64,000 nt of DNA from Parus major (Eukaryota > Chordata > Aves > Passeriformes > Paridae). Below the pieces are notes generated by a model. That model searched no databases and was not told the DNA's origin. It saw only the letters and a list, made by a program, of their open reading frames with translations. A program made the position numbers and the translations under genes. Shown in pieces: positions 14,230 through 26,171 of the stretch. Every line of letters begins with the position of its first letter. Within the stretch, counting starts at the first letter, position 1. The stretch is from assembly GCF_001522545.3 (NCBI RefSeq), contig NC_031769.1:14127148-14191147 (forward strand), in the 5' to 3' direction.

Positions 14230-14560
14230 CAGAGTTTGGCTTTTTTGTTTTGTTTTATTTGTTTTGGGATCCATCGTCTCTCCTGGGCCTTGTTAACCCT
14301 CTCTGTGCCCGGGAGGGTGCTGCCGGCACCCGGCATTCTGCCCTGTGCGGAGGATGCAGCCGCTCATGCGTGTTAATCCCAGCGCCAGGTCACTGAGCGG
14401 GAACAAGGCGAGGATTGTTCCCGGGAGCTGGGGACAAGCAGGAGCTCAAGGCACGGAGAGGGCACAGAAAAGCCGCGCCGCCCCATCGCGGACACGGAGA
14501 GGGTGAGCTGCGGTTCCGCCTTGCCGTGGGGAACGCCGAGGGCTGCTTGCTGCAAGGGAT
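14230..14560. other. Second small GC/CpG-rich islet
   Basis: CpGs cluster at about 14300-14540 (for example AAGCCGCGCCGCCCCATCGCG near 14472). It is not attached to any recognisable exon. It resembles the islet at 10.7-11.0 kb in character but shares no obvious sequence with it. Confidence 0.4.
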
Positions 14561-17500
14561 GCTGGAATCGATGCTGAGACCTCGTTGCTGCTGAATTAAA
14601 GGGTGACTTGGCGAGGGCTGGCGCTGGCTTGGTGAAACACGCTTCCCCTGAGCTGCACCCACTCCCCAGGAGCAGCCTGGGAGAGGAGATAACCATCGGG
14701 AAAATATGCAGCTGCAGCGCTGCCAGGGATTTGACACAGCAGAATACTTGTGCTGTTATGGGTTTCTGCTGGTTGGAGAGCACCTCCCTGCCGGGACAGG
14801 CCCCTCACTGCTTTAACACTTAGAAATTTGGGGAGGTGAGGCCAGAGGGAAGCACCAATCTGCCACATGGTTACGGGTGGGCCCCGTGGGGCTTTGCTTC
14901 CTGTTCGGTCAGTCAAGAGCATCACTGTGAAGAGTCTATGCCTTTATATGGTGAGAGCAAACAGGGAATAAAGTAGATCCATAAGAATAGACAAAACCAA
15001 TGTGCCTGGAGAGAATTTCAAAGACAAAATGGCTCATGCAGTTTGGGAAAGTCGAAGGGACTTCTTCAGAAAATGAGTGTGGTGTTGTACTTGAGAGGAA
15101 TAAAGGTGTAGAGTGTTTCTTTGCTCAGTTTAATTTCTTCCCCTGCCTTTACATTTTCTGAATGCTATCCCAGAAAAAGTCTTTCACCTTAAGCAAAGGT
15201 TTTGCTGCATTAGCATAGCTGAGGGCTTCTGACAGATCAGTGCTGGAGGAATTTGCCTGGTGCTCAGTGGCAGCATCACTGACAGGATCTCAGATATTTT
15301 AGAAAAGATTGATGAGGCCACCTTTTGTTTTAATTCTTGTTATGTCTTTATAGCTATTCAGATTGCACACCATCCACTTAAGAGGAGCCTCAGACAAAAT
15401 CATAACCCAAAATTTAGGTGCATCACAGCAACCTGCCCTGACCCAGTAGGGATCTAGTTCTGTTTTCTCCTCCTTTTCCACACTTGCAGACATCAAAGTC
15501 CCTCCATGTCTGTCACCTCCCAGGACACCACAGCCAGGGAGAGGGGAGGTGCTGACCCCTCACACCCAGATTAGGGCTCAGTGTCCAGGAATGTGTTGCA
15601 GGAACATTACAGGTTACATTATTTGGTATTCAGCATTTTCAGGAGTGAGGATGGGAAAGGGCTTTTCAACATCTACTGATGAGTGGTGACCTCTAGGCCA
15701 AAGACTCGCATTGACTTGACCCAAGAAATATTTATAGATTCCATACAATGGTGGAGAACTTCCACCGGTGGAGAGGAGAGGGCAACCAGAGCTTGCCACT
15801 GCCCTTAGGCAGAGGAAAGGCAAGACCAGGAGTTCCCATGTCTTGGCTGTTCTAACCACAAAAAACTCCTAAACTGGAGGGTGAATGTAGCAGCAATGAA
15901 AACCAAACCCAGAAGGTAAATGAACTGAAACAGAAAGTCATGACTCATGGATGGTGCATGGGTCTGCACAGAATTTTCTACTCCCACTTCCAATATACCT
16001 TCAAAGAGCTGTAAAAACCCTCCTCTTTTTTTCAAGCTAAATTTATAAAAAATATTTGCAAAAAAACTATTGTTTAAGCTCTCATGAAGAGCAGGGCTGG
16101 GCTCAACCCTCCTCAGCAGATATTTTAGCTCCTGGCTGGGACATACAGCACTCCCTGAACTGGCTTTTCATCTTGTGGGTACGTGCATCCCCTGTGTAGT
16201 GGTGATATTATGAATGCTATTGTTAAAAATTAAATATCACAGGGTGCTATTGCAGCCTAAATCATCCCTGTGACTCTGCTCTGTGTTTGTAGCTAGCTGT
16301 GTGTGATTATTGTAGCAGGATTGTTTTCCATGCTTGGAGCTTTTAAATGCCAGCTAGAGAAGGAGAGCAGGGAAATTAATTTAGTTGAGGAGTTACGTTT
16401 ATCTTCTGTACATGTTACTGATATGATTTGTATTTGACTCAGTCAGCAGTCATTTAGTACACAGGCATTAATGAACACTCATTAAAGTCAGGCAGAAGCT
16501 GCCTGCTGCTTACTACACCAAACACCTCAGGCTTGTCACAGTACTGCAGAATGATTGCACTATTTATTCAGGTATATATATGTGTGTGTGCATACAGCAC
16601 ATGTATATACACGAAGATGTGTGTAGATGTATGCATGTGCATGTGTGTTTGGAGACTGTTATGTTCTGCTCATCCTTCAATACAGAGTCATCCCTGTGGA
16701 TGCTCTCCAGTTGAAATGACCTCACTCAGTTTACACCACGAGTGTGGGGTGAGGCACGGCTGTTGTCACTGTCGGTGCAGCCCAGCCCACGCAGCCTGAA
16801 GTCAGCAGCAGCCCCACCAGTGCCCGGGTGACCGTGGTTGGAGTTCCTCCCTCTCCAGGGATCAGAGGAGCTGTGGATGAGCATCCCTCTGGAAGGTGGG
16901 AAAGGAGCAGCTACTCTGCCCCAGCAGGACATTAGCTGCACAAACCAGCTTGGTGCAGACTGGACCCAGTACCAAGTGTCAGAAGAGCTCACATTTTATT
17001 TAGTGTGTCTGTTTCCAAGGCAGAGCCTGAGCTGGCTGCAGTCCCGCATTGAGAGCTCTCTGCTGCCCACTCCTCAGGGCACAGTGAGCATTCACCAAGG
17101 AGCAATACTGCCCTGAAAATGCAATCTCTCCTAAAACCGTGGTCACACCACCAGAGCTGGCAGCAGCAGCCCACCAGCTGCTCCTGCCAGAGCAGACCAA
17201 GGGGGCACCTCACTGTCAGGGACCAGCAGTGGCTGCTGCACTTCTGCACCAGGGCTTGGGGTAGGCAGCTGTTCTGTGCCACCTCTCTTCTGCACAAGCA
17301 CCCCCAGAGTACCAGTAAAGTGGAAGATCTTGTCCTGCACTCTGATTTACTTGGAAAAAGATATGTCACTAAATATTGACTCATTCTGCAATGAGACTAA
17401 TACTTTCCAAACAGCTGCAGGTCTCTCCTACCCTCTGAAATATTCTTGTGGGGGAGTGACGTGGAATACGTTCCCCTCTGAAATATTATTTTCATTTGAT

Positions 17501-18119
17501 GTGTGTTCTAATGCGTGTGCAATACTGTCAGTGAGATTACCCCAAACTGTCACGTGTTGAGGACTCTGTGCAATTTGTTTCTATAATGGCACTTCTTACT
17601 GCTCAACATTTTATTTTTTTTTATGAGCAGACAAATAAGTATTGGGAAAGTCTTGCATGAAATAGAAAAAACAGTTCCTGGGGAAAAACAATTTTTATTT
17701 TTCTTGCTTTATGAAACACTTCACAGAGGTCAGACTTCTTTTCTGTGTAAAGGTTGCACATGGGGGTACAGAAGGACTTCTTGAGTCTCACAGTATGTCA
17801 GTAGCAGAGGCAGAATGTCATTATTAAGCAGTAAATAATTAATGTTAATAACTAAGATGCTGATGGAAGGGATGAGGTGGTAGGGCTGTGTTCAGACTAA
17901 AGCTCCTGGTCTGCCTCTCAAACTCCAAATCAGTTGCACACAACATCTTGCCTTTGCCTGTGCACTTCAGCTGCCCCCACTGAGCTCTGCCCTGACCTTG
18001 CCTTGCAAAGAAGGGCAGGCTTTTGCCCACAGGGAAAGGCATATTAAATGAAAACAAAACCAAACGAAAACCACCCCCCAAACCTCAGGACAGGGCACTG
18101 TGCTTTGAGGGGAAGCAGC
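14561..18119. other. Intergenic, no gene seen
   Basis: No exon, RNA gene or transposon recognised. 16200-16500 is an AT-balanced, repeat-free stretch of the kind often conserved as an enhancer in vertebrates, but conservation cannot be judged from one sequence. Confidence 0.5.
16572..16650. repeat. TA/TG-rich compound microsatellite
   Basis: A run of TA dinucleotides passes into TG and ATG-type units (about 80 bp, imperfect). It yields a spurious Cys/Val-rich open frame on the + strand. Confidence 0.8.
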
Positions 18120-18470
18120 CTGCTCACCCCTGCCCGGTGACTCATCCTCGGTGGCTGTGAGCAGCAGCCGGGGCACGACCCGGAGCCGGGATGTCGATGG
18201 ATGCCACGGGCAGCCAGGGACACGTTCAGAGGGAACGGGAAGTTCGGGTGGCACAGCGGTGGCACACATGGCCCTTCCTGTCACGAACAGGCACACCCCA
18301 GCCCAGCACAGGCAGGGGCACTGCCTGCTCTTTGCAGGCACGTTTTGAGCACCTCTGGCTGCTGGCAACAGCGTCCAGAGCATCACCTGTGCTGGAGCCG
18401 TGACCTCCGTGGCTGGGGGACCCGGAGGTGCAGGAGGGGTTCAGCAGGGGGGACCCTGGTGCCCTAAGGC
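18120..18470. other. Third small GC/CpG-rich islet
   Basis: CpG-containing, GC-rich stretch (for example GCCGGGGCACGACCCGGAGCC at about 18167-18187, with more CpGs to about 18430). Overlapping open frames in several frames reflect composition. No gene attached. Confidence 0.35.
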
Positions 18471-21400
18471 ACAGTGACTCCTGTGGGTCCTGCTGGCTCC
18501 CAGTGCCCTGGAGCTGCCCCAGGCAGGCGTGGCTGCCCCAGCTGCCACGGTCCTTCCTGGAAGGAGCCTCTGCTGCTGCTGCTCCTTAAAAATTAGGAAA
18601 TTAGCTTGTGTGAAGAAGTATTATTTATACTCCCTTTTCACTAGATAAAACACCAAGCTGGCTGTGATGACAGGAAAGATGTGAGGTTAACAGATCAGGG
18701 TGTCAAAATCTTCTCTTCCCACTTGATGGAGGAGTGTATGAATTTCACCCCCACACTGACCTGGGGATGTACCTCAAGCCAGCCCTCAGCCTTTTGCTGC
18801 CACTACTTGCCTAAAATTCATTGCAATTTGATACTTCTTGAATGACTAGCTTGGGTAGAGCAAATCTCTGGTGTATTCCTACCAACCCTGTGTATGTGAA
18901 GAAGAAGAAGTATAGAAGCACTGGCCAGGACAATAGTAATTAGCTGCAATTTGTGAATCAAAATGCACAATTAATGCTGTGTCACATACTGAGTATCAGT
19001 CATGCAATGAGAGGGTTGAAATGGCAATTAGAAATTCCTAAGTTTTAGGGCCACTTCTGTGTCAAAAATCCTGCACCACTTGTCTGGACAGTATCAAGCC
19101 TTTGTGCAGCATCAGGCTGAGGGACTGCTTGCACCTGACAGGAGCCCTGTTGCAGCTCCATCTCCAAAGAAATGGCAGTTTCTTTGTTCTGGAGCACATC
19201 TCTGAGTGACAGAGTAATCCTGAGCCCAGGAGAGCCAGCTCTCCCCCTGCAAAAGGGGAATATGGAGGTGCTCCTACTCACTTTTCTTTCCTTGGAGTCT
19301 CCTCCTACACAAATACCAGGAGCTCCCTCCCTCTCATATGAGCTTTTCCAATTCCATGGAGCATGAGGAATGGTCATGCCATGGCCCAGGGCTTCAATCT
19401 GATGTGTGAACAAAACTGGTCTGATCTGTGCCTGCCTCAGTGCTCATGGCACAGCAGTGCTGGGCTCTGAAACCAGTGGGTGATGCAGCTTGTCCATGGG
19501 TTTCCTACCTGCAGTGATGCACACCCAAAATACCTGTCCAGGAGCTGAGACACCTTTGCAATGAATGACTCAGCTCACGTGTTGCCTGTCAATAACATTT
19601 GCTGTTTCAAAAGACATCCTGGGATGATGCCACCCTGTTTGTCCTCTGCTCCTGTCAAAAGCTTCCGGCATCTCAGAGGCACTGTCAGACGTGTTTGGTT
19701 TGGGGACACAACCTAGTATTTCCCAGTCTTTGGGTTTTCTCAGTCGAGATGAATGCTGGGGCATTTTCATGGTCACATCTGAATACAGAGAAAGGAAGGA
19801 CTACCTGCCAGCAGGGGGGACAAAGCAGTAGTGTCCCCACTGAGGCTGAAATTTAAAATCTCACTTCTTGTGGCATGATAAGGCTCTGATTAGAAGAGGG
19901 AGGTTGGTGCTGGTGCAGACAGCACAGTGTCCCGTGCCTGCCAGGGGGAGGAGAGGAATGGTGATCTCCCCAGCTTCCCTGTTAGCACAACTCCCACTCT
20001 TTCTTACTGATTTTTAGGAAGCAAACTTCATTTTGCATCAAACACCTCCCCTCTCTATACCCCACAATCTTCATGGCCTGTTACTGTTTTTCCAAAAGCA
20101 TTTTAAACTAAATGTTATATTCAAACATGTCCCCATGCCCTCCTGATACTGCTGGATCATCTTTTTAGCCTTCCACCCCTTAATGGCCCTCTTACAATAT
20201 TAATGGTTCACACTTCTAATAATATGAGATTAATCTAATCTAATCTGCATTTTTTACGTGGCAATTGTTATTAAATCTCTGAATCCTGATGAAATATTAA
20301 TAAGTGGCTTCTACCAGCTGCTACAGTGGTAAGACTGGACACACAGACCACTGAATTCTTTTCTTTTGTGGAAGCTGTACAGGACTGAAGAAGAACCACA
20401 TATTATTTTTCCTGCAGACTTTCCACAGGTCACTAAACTGACACCTACAGTAAGCAGACCACCATTATTATTCTGAACAGGGAGGCAGCCCCATCCCAGC
20501 ATTATGAACTGGTTTGAGAAAATTACTGATTTCTTTTCAGTTCAGCAGCTGAACCAAAATGTTAATAAAAGAAACAAAGAAGCAATTACCAGAGTTAGCA
20601 GTATGTAAAATTTGCAGGTGTTTCTTTTAGAAAAAAAACCCTTGTCCACAAAAATCATTCAATCTGACCCACATTAAAACACTTTATTTCCTTGCATTTG
20701 TTAAAAAAGAAAAATGAAAAAAGAAAAAGGGGAAAAAGGAGAGGCTCCATACACAGATCTGTTCCTACACATTCAAGATGCCAGCCAGCATCACGCTGAG
20801 AAATCCTCCCTCAGAAAGCAGCTGTGCCCCCACTGCACTGGGTGAATGACAAGGATCTCACACTGACCCAAAACGCTGCTGCTGTGTCCAATTGACCAAT
20901 AAATAATGTCTTGTTCAGGGGTGATCTCCCGAATAGCCAGGCAATCCTGTTCCTTGGCTAAATGCTCCCTGATGGGTGGGGACTCATTTGGAGCAGATGT
21001 GAGTCTCGATGCCTTATGGGTGAGAGTTTTTCAGTGCAAACTGAGTCTCCAAGAGTGTGGGGCCAGGAGCATCCTGCAGTATCCTCTCTCTGCAGTGAAT
21101 TGTCACCAACAACTAATCACATTTTTGTTTGCTTGTTTTTTTCACCCCACAAATTTGTGTCAAATTGATGAACAGTTTTGGGATAACTGAATTACTTTCT
21201 AGGGAGAATTTGTAGTTTCCTTCTAAGAAAGTGCTGAGATCTACCTCAGCAGATTATTCCTATTAGCAGCTCTGAGGATCCTTTGGGCAGCTGGAGACCA
21301 TGTAGAAGAGAGACTAAACATTTTCCAAGCAAAGATATAATTAGGGATTAAAGAGACTGATCCTACTGCATACTGTAATTAGGGGATTATGTCATGGCAT

Positions 21401-23484
21401 TGGCTGGGATTAGATTTGACAGAAAAATCTGTGCCCTGCTATATAAATTCTTCCAGGTTTTGAAATGGAAACCTATTAACAAAAAATCTTCACTGTCTTA
21501 AAGCCATGTTCTGCAGCAGCCTGGCTGCAGGTTGAGGCATGAAGGGAAATTTCTGTGGTCTCCTGGGCAGAAGTAAAGAAACTCCTGACAGGAGGTGACC
21601 ACAGCTCTGCCTGCTGCTTCCCCTTCCCTGCACAGAAACTGGTCCCAGCTGAGCCTCCTCTGGTGTCCCCAGCACCCCTCAGCCCAGGGGCTCTTTGAGC
21701 AGCGCCATGGGGCAGCGACTCGAGGACCCCCTGCTTCTCCTCTGGCTTCTGGGCAGGTTCCTGCTGGGATCTCCCCTAGGGTTTGGGAAGAGGCTTGAAG
21801 TGCACCTGTCACCTCCCTGGCCCTGGGCATTGCATGGGAGGACAGAACAACTCCTTTACTCAGTAAGTGGGGCCAGTGAAGGCGCCCTGTGGCCTGGTGG
21901 GCAGGGAGAGAGGGAGAAACTCACCTGAGCACAGCCCTGCTGTCACAGTGCTCTGCATCAGCCAAGCAAGCCCTTAAATCCAATGAGCACAAGGAAAATA
22001 GTGAGAACCAGCTACATGGATCACATTCCCTTAGCTCCCACCCTAATGCAGCTCTAAAATCAGTAACTCAAAAAAATCCCTAAATAATACCTCTAAATGA
22101 ACCACCAGCCGGACAGGCTTGGTGTGCTCTCAGTAAATTAATTCTTGTTTAAAGTCAATGAAATACTCCAGTGAAGCATCCCCCAAAACTAGCAGTAAGA
22201 GCAATTCTGCCATTCTGTTGCAGTATTTTTTAGGTTGCCCAGAGACACAGATTGCTTGAGGAGAAGAGGGAAATTAGTGCTCCCCTGAAACTCCAAGAAC
22301 TTTGCCAAGGGCTTCTTTGTCACACACTACAGTTGCAGCACCAAGGCTGTCCAATTCCCACAGCATCTTCTTCTCACTTTTATGCAGTAAAAAAACAGTG
22401 CACTTCAGCACAGGAGCCACCTTTTTACTGTGTTACATCTATTACTAGCTGTTCCTGACAGAGTAAATGTGAACAGATTGTAAATGTGAACAGCTATGAG
22501 TACTCCACTTTCCTCATTATATTCCCCAGCACAGGAGTTGGATAATAAAATAACAACTTCATCCTATGGTCAATTAAGAGGAATAAATCTGAGGATGAAG
22601 TACATGTGACAAAACCCCAGTGTGAGAAAGCACTGCAGCCTCTGCAGATCCATTTTTCAGTTTATCAAAAATCAGTGTATTGTAAAGTTTTGACAGCCTT
22701 CGCAAGAAGGTCTTGACCAAATCAAAGGCTTCTTTTACTTTGGGGAGCATTGATTTTAGCAAGGTCAGTTGCCTTTCTCTTGCTGTGCAATCACAGAATG
22801 AAAAATTGCAGAATTTACAGAAAATGGAGAGCACATCATCATCAGCACATCATCTTGTCAGAGCATGATTTGTCTGGAGACAAGTGACTGTCAGATTTCC
22901 TCAGCCTAGGAAGTTAATCTGAACACTATCTGTCATCTAGTAATTGTGCTAAACATTCCAGCACTCATATCAAGCCAAATATTCAGGATACTAAAATGAA
23001 GATTAAACATGTGATTTTAAGTAAAAATTATTCCAGAACAAGTGCTTAGATTTTCAAATATTTTAAATTACTGCTTTGAATTGTTTTGCAATTTTATCTC
23101 TGATATGAACTAAATATTTCGATACACTGTAGGCTTGTCTAGTAAATATAGTTGTTTCTCCTCTATGTTATATTCTACTTGGTCAGGATTATTGCACACT
23201 GGAGTACCTTATTTCGTCTTTTTGATATCTGACGAGCTAATTAAAAAGTTACTTGAAGTTGCAAATAAAGAAGTAAAAGATTTAGAACTATAAAAAGTAA
23301 TCTGTATGCTTCTATAAAAACATCTCTCTAGGGGATTTAAAATGACTGCAACATACAGTCAGGAATAAATGGTACCACAGCAAATCAGAGCTGCAATTTC
23401 ATCTCCCATTAAGAGATTAAATAATTTTCCTTTGACAGTGATTGCAGTTGAGCTTCAACACAGTTGAAGTTGAGCTTCAACCTG
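18471..23484. other. Intergenic, no gene seen
   Basis: Unique-looking intergenic sequence. The only structure noticed is homeodomain-type motif clustering at 20231-20247 (three TAATCT) and 21338-21413 (see findings). Just before the CR1 element, 23447-23480 holds two copies of GTTGAGCTTCAAC-like sequence with internal inverted symmetry. Confidence 0.5.
21338..21413. promoter_or_regulatory. Cluster of OTX/PITX-type and TAATTA homeodomain motifs (candidate)
   Basis: Within 76 bp there are TAATTAGGGATTA (21338-21350), TAATTAGGGGATTA (21376-21389) and GGGATTAG (21406-21413). GGATTA is the reverse complement of TAATCC, the core bound by OTX/PITX/GSC-type K50 homeodomains, and TAATTA is the general homeodomain core. 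The repeated composite arrangement is what I see. Enhancer function is inference. Confidence 0.3.
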
Positions 23485-24287
23485 AAGGACAGGATGTCAT
23501 CCAGAGGGACCTGGACAGGCTCCAGAAGTGAGGCCATGGGAACTTCAGGAGGTTTAGTAAGACCAAGTACCAGGTGCTGCCCTGGGCTGGGACAACCCCA
23601 GGAATCAGCACGGGCTGGGGGCTGGAGAGATGGAGAGCAGCCCTGCTGAGAAGAGCTAGGGGTGAATGAGAGGCTGGGCATGCCCCAGGCATGTGAGATC
23701 ACAGCCCAGAGAGCCAAAAGAGCGTCCTGGGCTGCATCCAGAGCAGCATGGGCAGCAGGGGAGGGAGGGATTCTGCCCTTCTGCTCTGCTCTGGTGAGAC
23801 CCCACCTGCAGTGCTGCGTCAGCTCTGAGTTTCCAGCTCAGGAACGACATTCTTGGGGCAAGTCCAGGGGAGGCCACCAGAATGATGAGAGGGATGGAGC
23901 ACCTCTCCTGTGAGGAAAGGCTGGGAGAACTTGATTTGCCCAGTCTGGAAAGGTGATGGCTTCAGGGTGACCTAATTTCAGCTTTTCAGTATCTGCAGGG
24001 AACCCACAAGAAAGATGGAGAGGGACTTTGTGCAAGAGCATGTAGTGACAGAAAAAGGAGGAACTGATTCAAACTGAAAGACAATAGGTTTAGTTTACAT
24101 ATTAGGAAGAAATTCTCTGCTGTGAGAGTGGCCAGGCACTGGCACAGGTTGCAGAGAGAAACTGAGGAAGCCCCATCCCTGGAAGTGTTCCAGGCAAGGC
24201 TGGAGGGAGCTCTGAGCAACCTGGTTTAGTGGAAAGTATCTCTGCCCATGGCAGGGATTGGATGATCTTTAAGATCCCTTATAAGGA
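23485..24287 (+). mobile_element. CR1 LINE, 5'-truncated copy (3' end of ORF2 and 3' UTR)
   Basis: About 800 bp collinear with the avian CR1 non-LTR retrotransposon. It opens with CATCCAGAGGGACCTGGACA (23500-23519), continues through TGGTGAGACCCCACCTGCAG (23791-23810), GGAGCACCTCTCCTGTGAGG (23897-23916), ATTAGGAAGAAATTCTCTGC (24101-24120) and CCATCCCTGGAAGTGTTCCA (24173-24192), and ends in the typical 3' segment with CCATGGCAGGGATTGG and GATGATCTTTAAGATCCC. CR1 ORF2 encodes an endonuclease and reverse transcriptase. Only the C-terminal coding part remains, broken by many indels and stops, so it cannot move. 5' truncation is the norm for CR1. The terminal ATTCTATGA-type repeats are not preserved. 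The amount of divergence suggests an old insertion. Confidence 0.9.
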
Positions 24288-26132
24288 CATATAATATGAA
24301 AATGAGAACTTGTTTTAAAATTGTGTGTTGACAGTCATCTGTACAAAGTACAATAGATTTTTCCTCCAAAATGCTCCAGCAGGACCATTAGCTCATTTGT
24401 TAGAAGCTGCAGAAATGGTCAGGAACTCCTGAAATGGGAATTACATTCCTTTTTTCCAGAGTAAGTTATTTTGTCTTTTGTAAGATCTTGAAGATCTTAC
24501 TGTTCCTAAAATACCTGTATGCTTAGGGGAATTTTATATGTCAGTCTTCTCACTTGTGTTTATTTATTGAACCCTTGGGAGAAAGAAGTCTTCTTGTATA
24601 TCTAACTAAGTACCCTGAAAAGATCTATATTTAAAGCAAGCCCACTCACCTGCCTGACAGCCCAGCTCTGTGGAATGATCTTGTTGCTTGGGGTTCATCC
24701 AGAGCCCTGGGGGCAACCTGTTCCCCCAACACCCCCAAAGACACCACTTGTCCAGCAGTGAGCCCCAGGTCATCCACCCAGTTTAGGGGCCTGACCTTGC
24801 TTCCTGGAGCCGGGATGAGTTCCGCTGGCAGTCCCCGCCGCCTTTCCAGCAGGTGGCAATACCCCATAATGGGTGAGTGGGAGGAGTGGGGTCTGTGCAG
24901 CGCCGGGCCAGGAGTCCCCCAGCAGCCCCGCAAGTCCCTGCGGTGTGGAGAGAGCGAGAAGCAGGGAAGAGAGAGCAGGGCAATGAATAATAGATTACTA
25001 AAATCTAGCCAGCGAGAAAGTGCATACACAGGAGAGGGATGGAGTGCATAATTCATCTGTAATTGCTTGGGGGGGGATTTTAAATAAAGAAGAGAGCTGG
25101 GTTTTCTTTCCCTTTGTTTCTCTTCTGAGTTTTCCAGCAGTGTAAATGTGTTTTTATTCACCTGTCTTGGCCTTAGGGCTCAAAGGTGACCCAGCTACCA
25201 TCCTGCCATCTGTCAGGTGATGGGGCTGGTCACACATGAGATGCTGAGGCGTGAAGCATGACCTAAAAAAGCCTGTAATACTGCTGGCCCAAAGTGGCAA
25301 GTGGATACACCTTTAAAAAGACCGGGACAAAATGCTGATACCATCTTGTCAATGGCTATTTCACAGCTCCTGAAAATACCCTGAAGGAATTTCTATCTTG
25401 TGATTCATGGTTAATCATCCTGCTCACTTTACAAACCATAAAATTTAGCGAGGTTGACTTTTGTCACAGCAAATGAAAACCTGTTTAACTTTCTTGTGCT
25501 CCTGCAGAATGAACAAGGGAGCACAGGTTGGCTAACTTGGAGTCTGTAAACGATGTTTCCTTGGGAATTGAGTATATTTGTGTCTGAAAGTGATGATTCT
25601 ACGTGATAATTTACACCCTGCATTTGTCAAGATTAAACACCACAAAATTCTTATTTTCATTACAGAAAGTTGCATAAAGATAGGCCCATGGTCTTAATTC
25701 AGAGCTGTTTGTGCCAGTATCTTGTCTCTGAAAGTCAAAAAAATTAAGCTCTTATGGAGGAATAGCAAGTGAGACAACATGGCCTGGTTTCCTAATCACT
25801 GTGGGGAGGGATAAAAGGCTGGACTCTGCTGTAAAACCTGAGCATTTGTGACTGCCGCTGTTCCAGGGCTACCTGCCTAAAGTGCCTTTTGTTTCCTCAT
25901 CTTGCTACACTCTTGGCCTCTGTGAAAGACTTTGGCAATAAGTTCCATGTTCTAGTTTGTGTGAAAACCTTTCTCAGTTTCTGCTTTGTAGCATTTCAGT
26001 GTCACTGGATGTTCCCTTCTTTTTCTTTTCTTTTTATGAAGAAATGCATTTAGAAACTTTTGATCTGAGTTGTCCTTACCATGATATATTTTATTTCAGA
26101 GTTTCCTGGTACTAATGCTGATGTTTTCAATG

Positions 26133-26136
<4 letters not shown>

Positions 26137-26170
<34 letters not shown>
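26137..26170 (+). repeat. Poly(A) tract, 34 bases
   Basis: Uninterrupted A34 followed by GCAAAATAAATAG. No identifiable retrotransposed body lies upstream, so it is called a simple repeat and not a retrocopy tail. Confidence 0.85.

Positions 26171-26171
<1 letters not shown>

Noticed and set aside
26137..26170. A34 tract as the tail of a processed pseudogene
   Set aside because: No coding or UTR-like body and no clear target-site duplication upstream.
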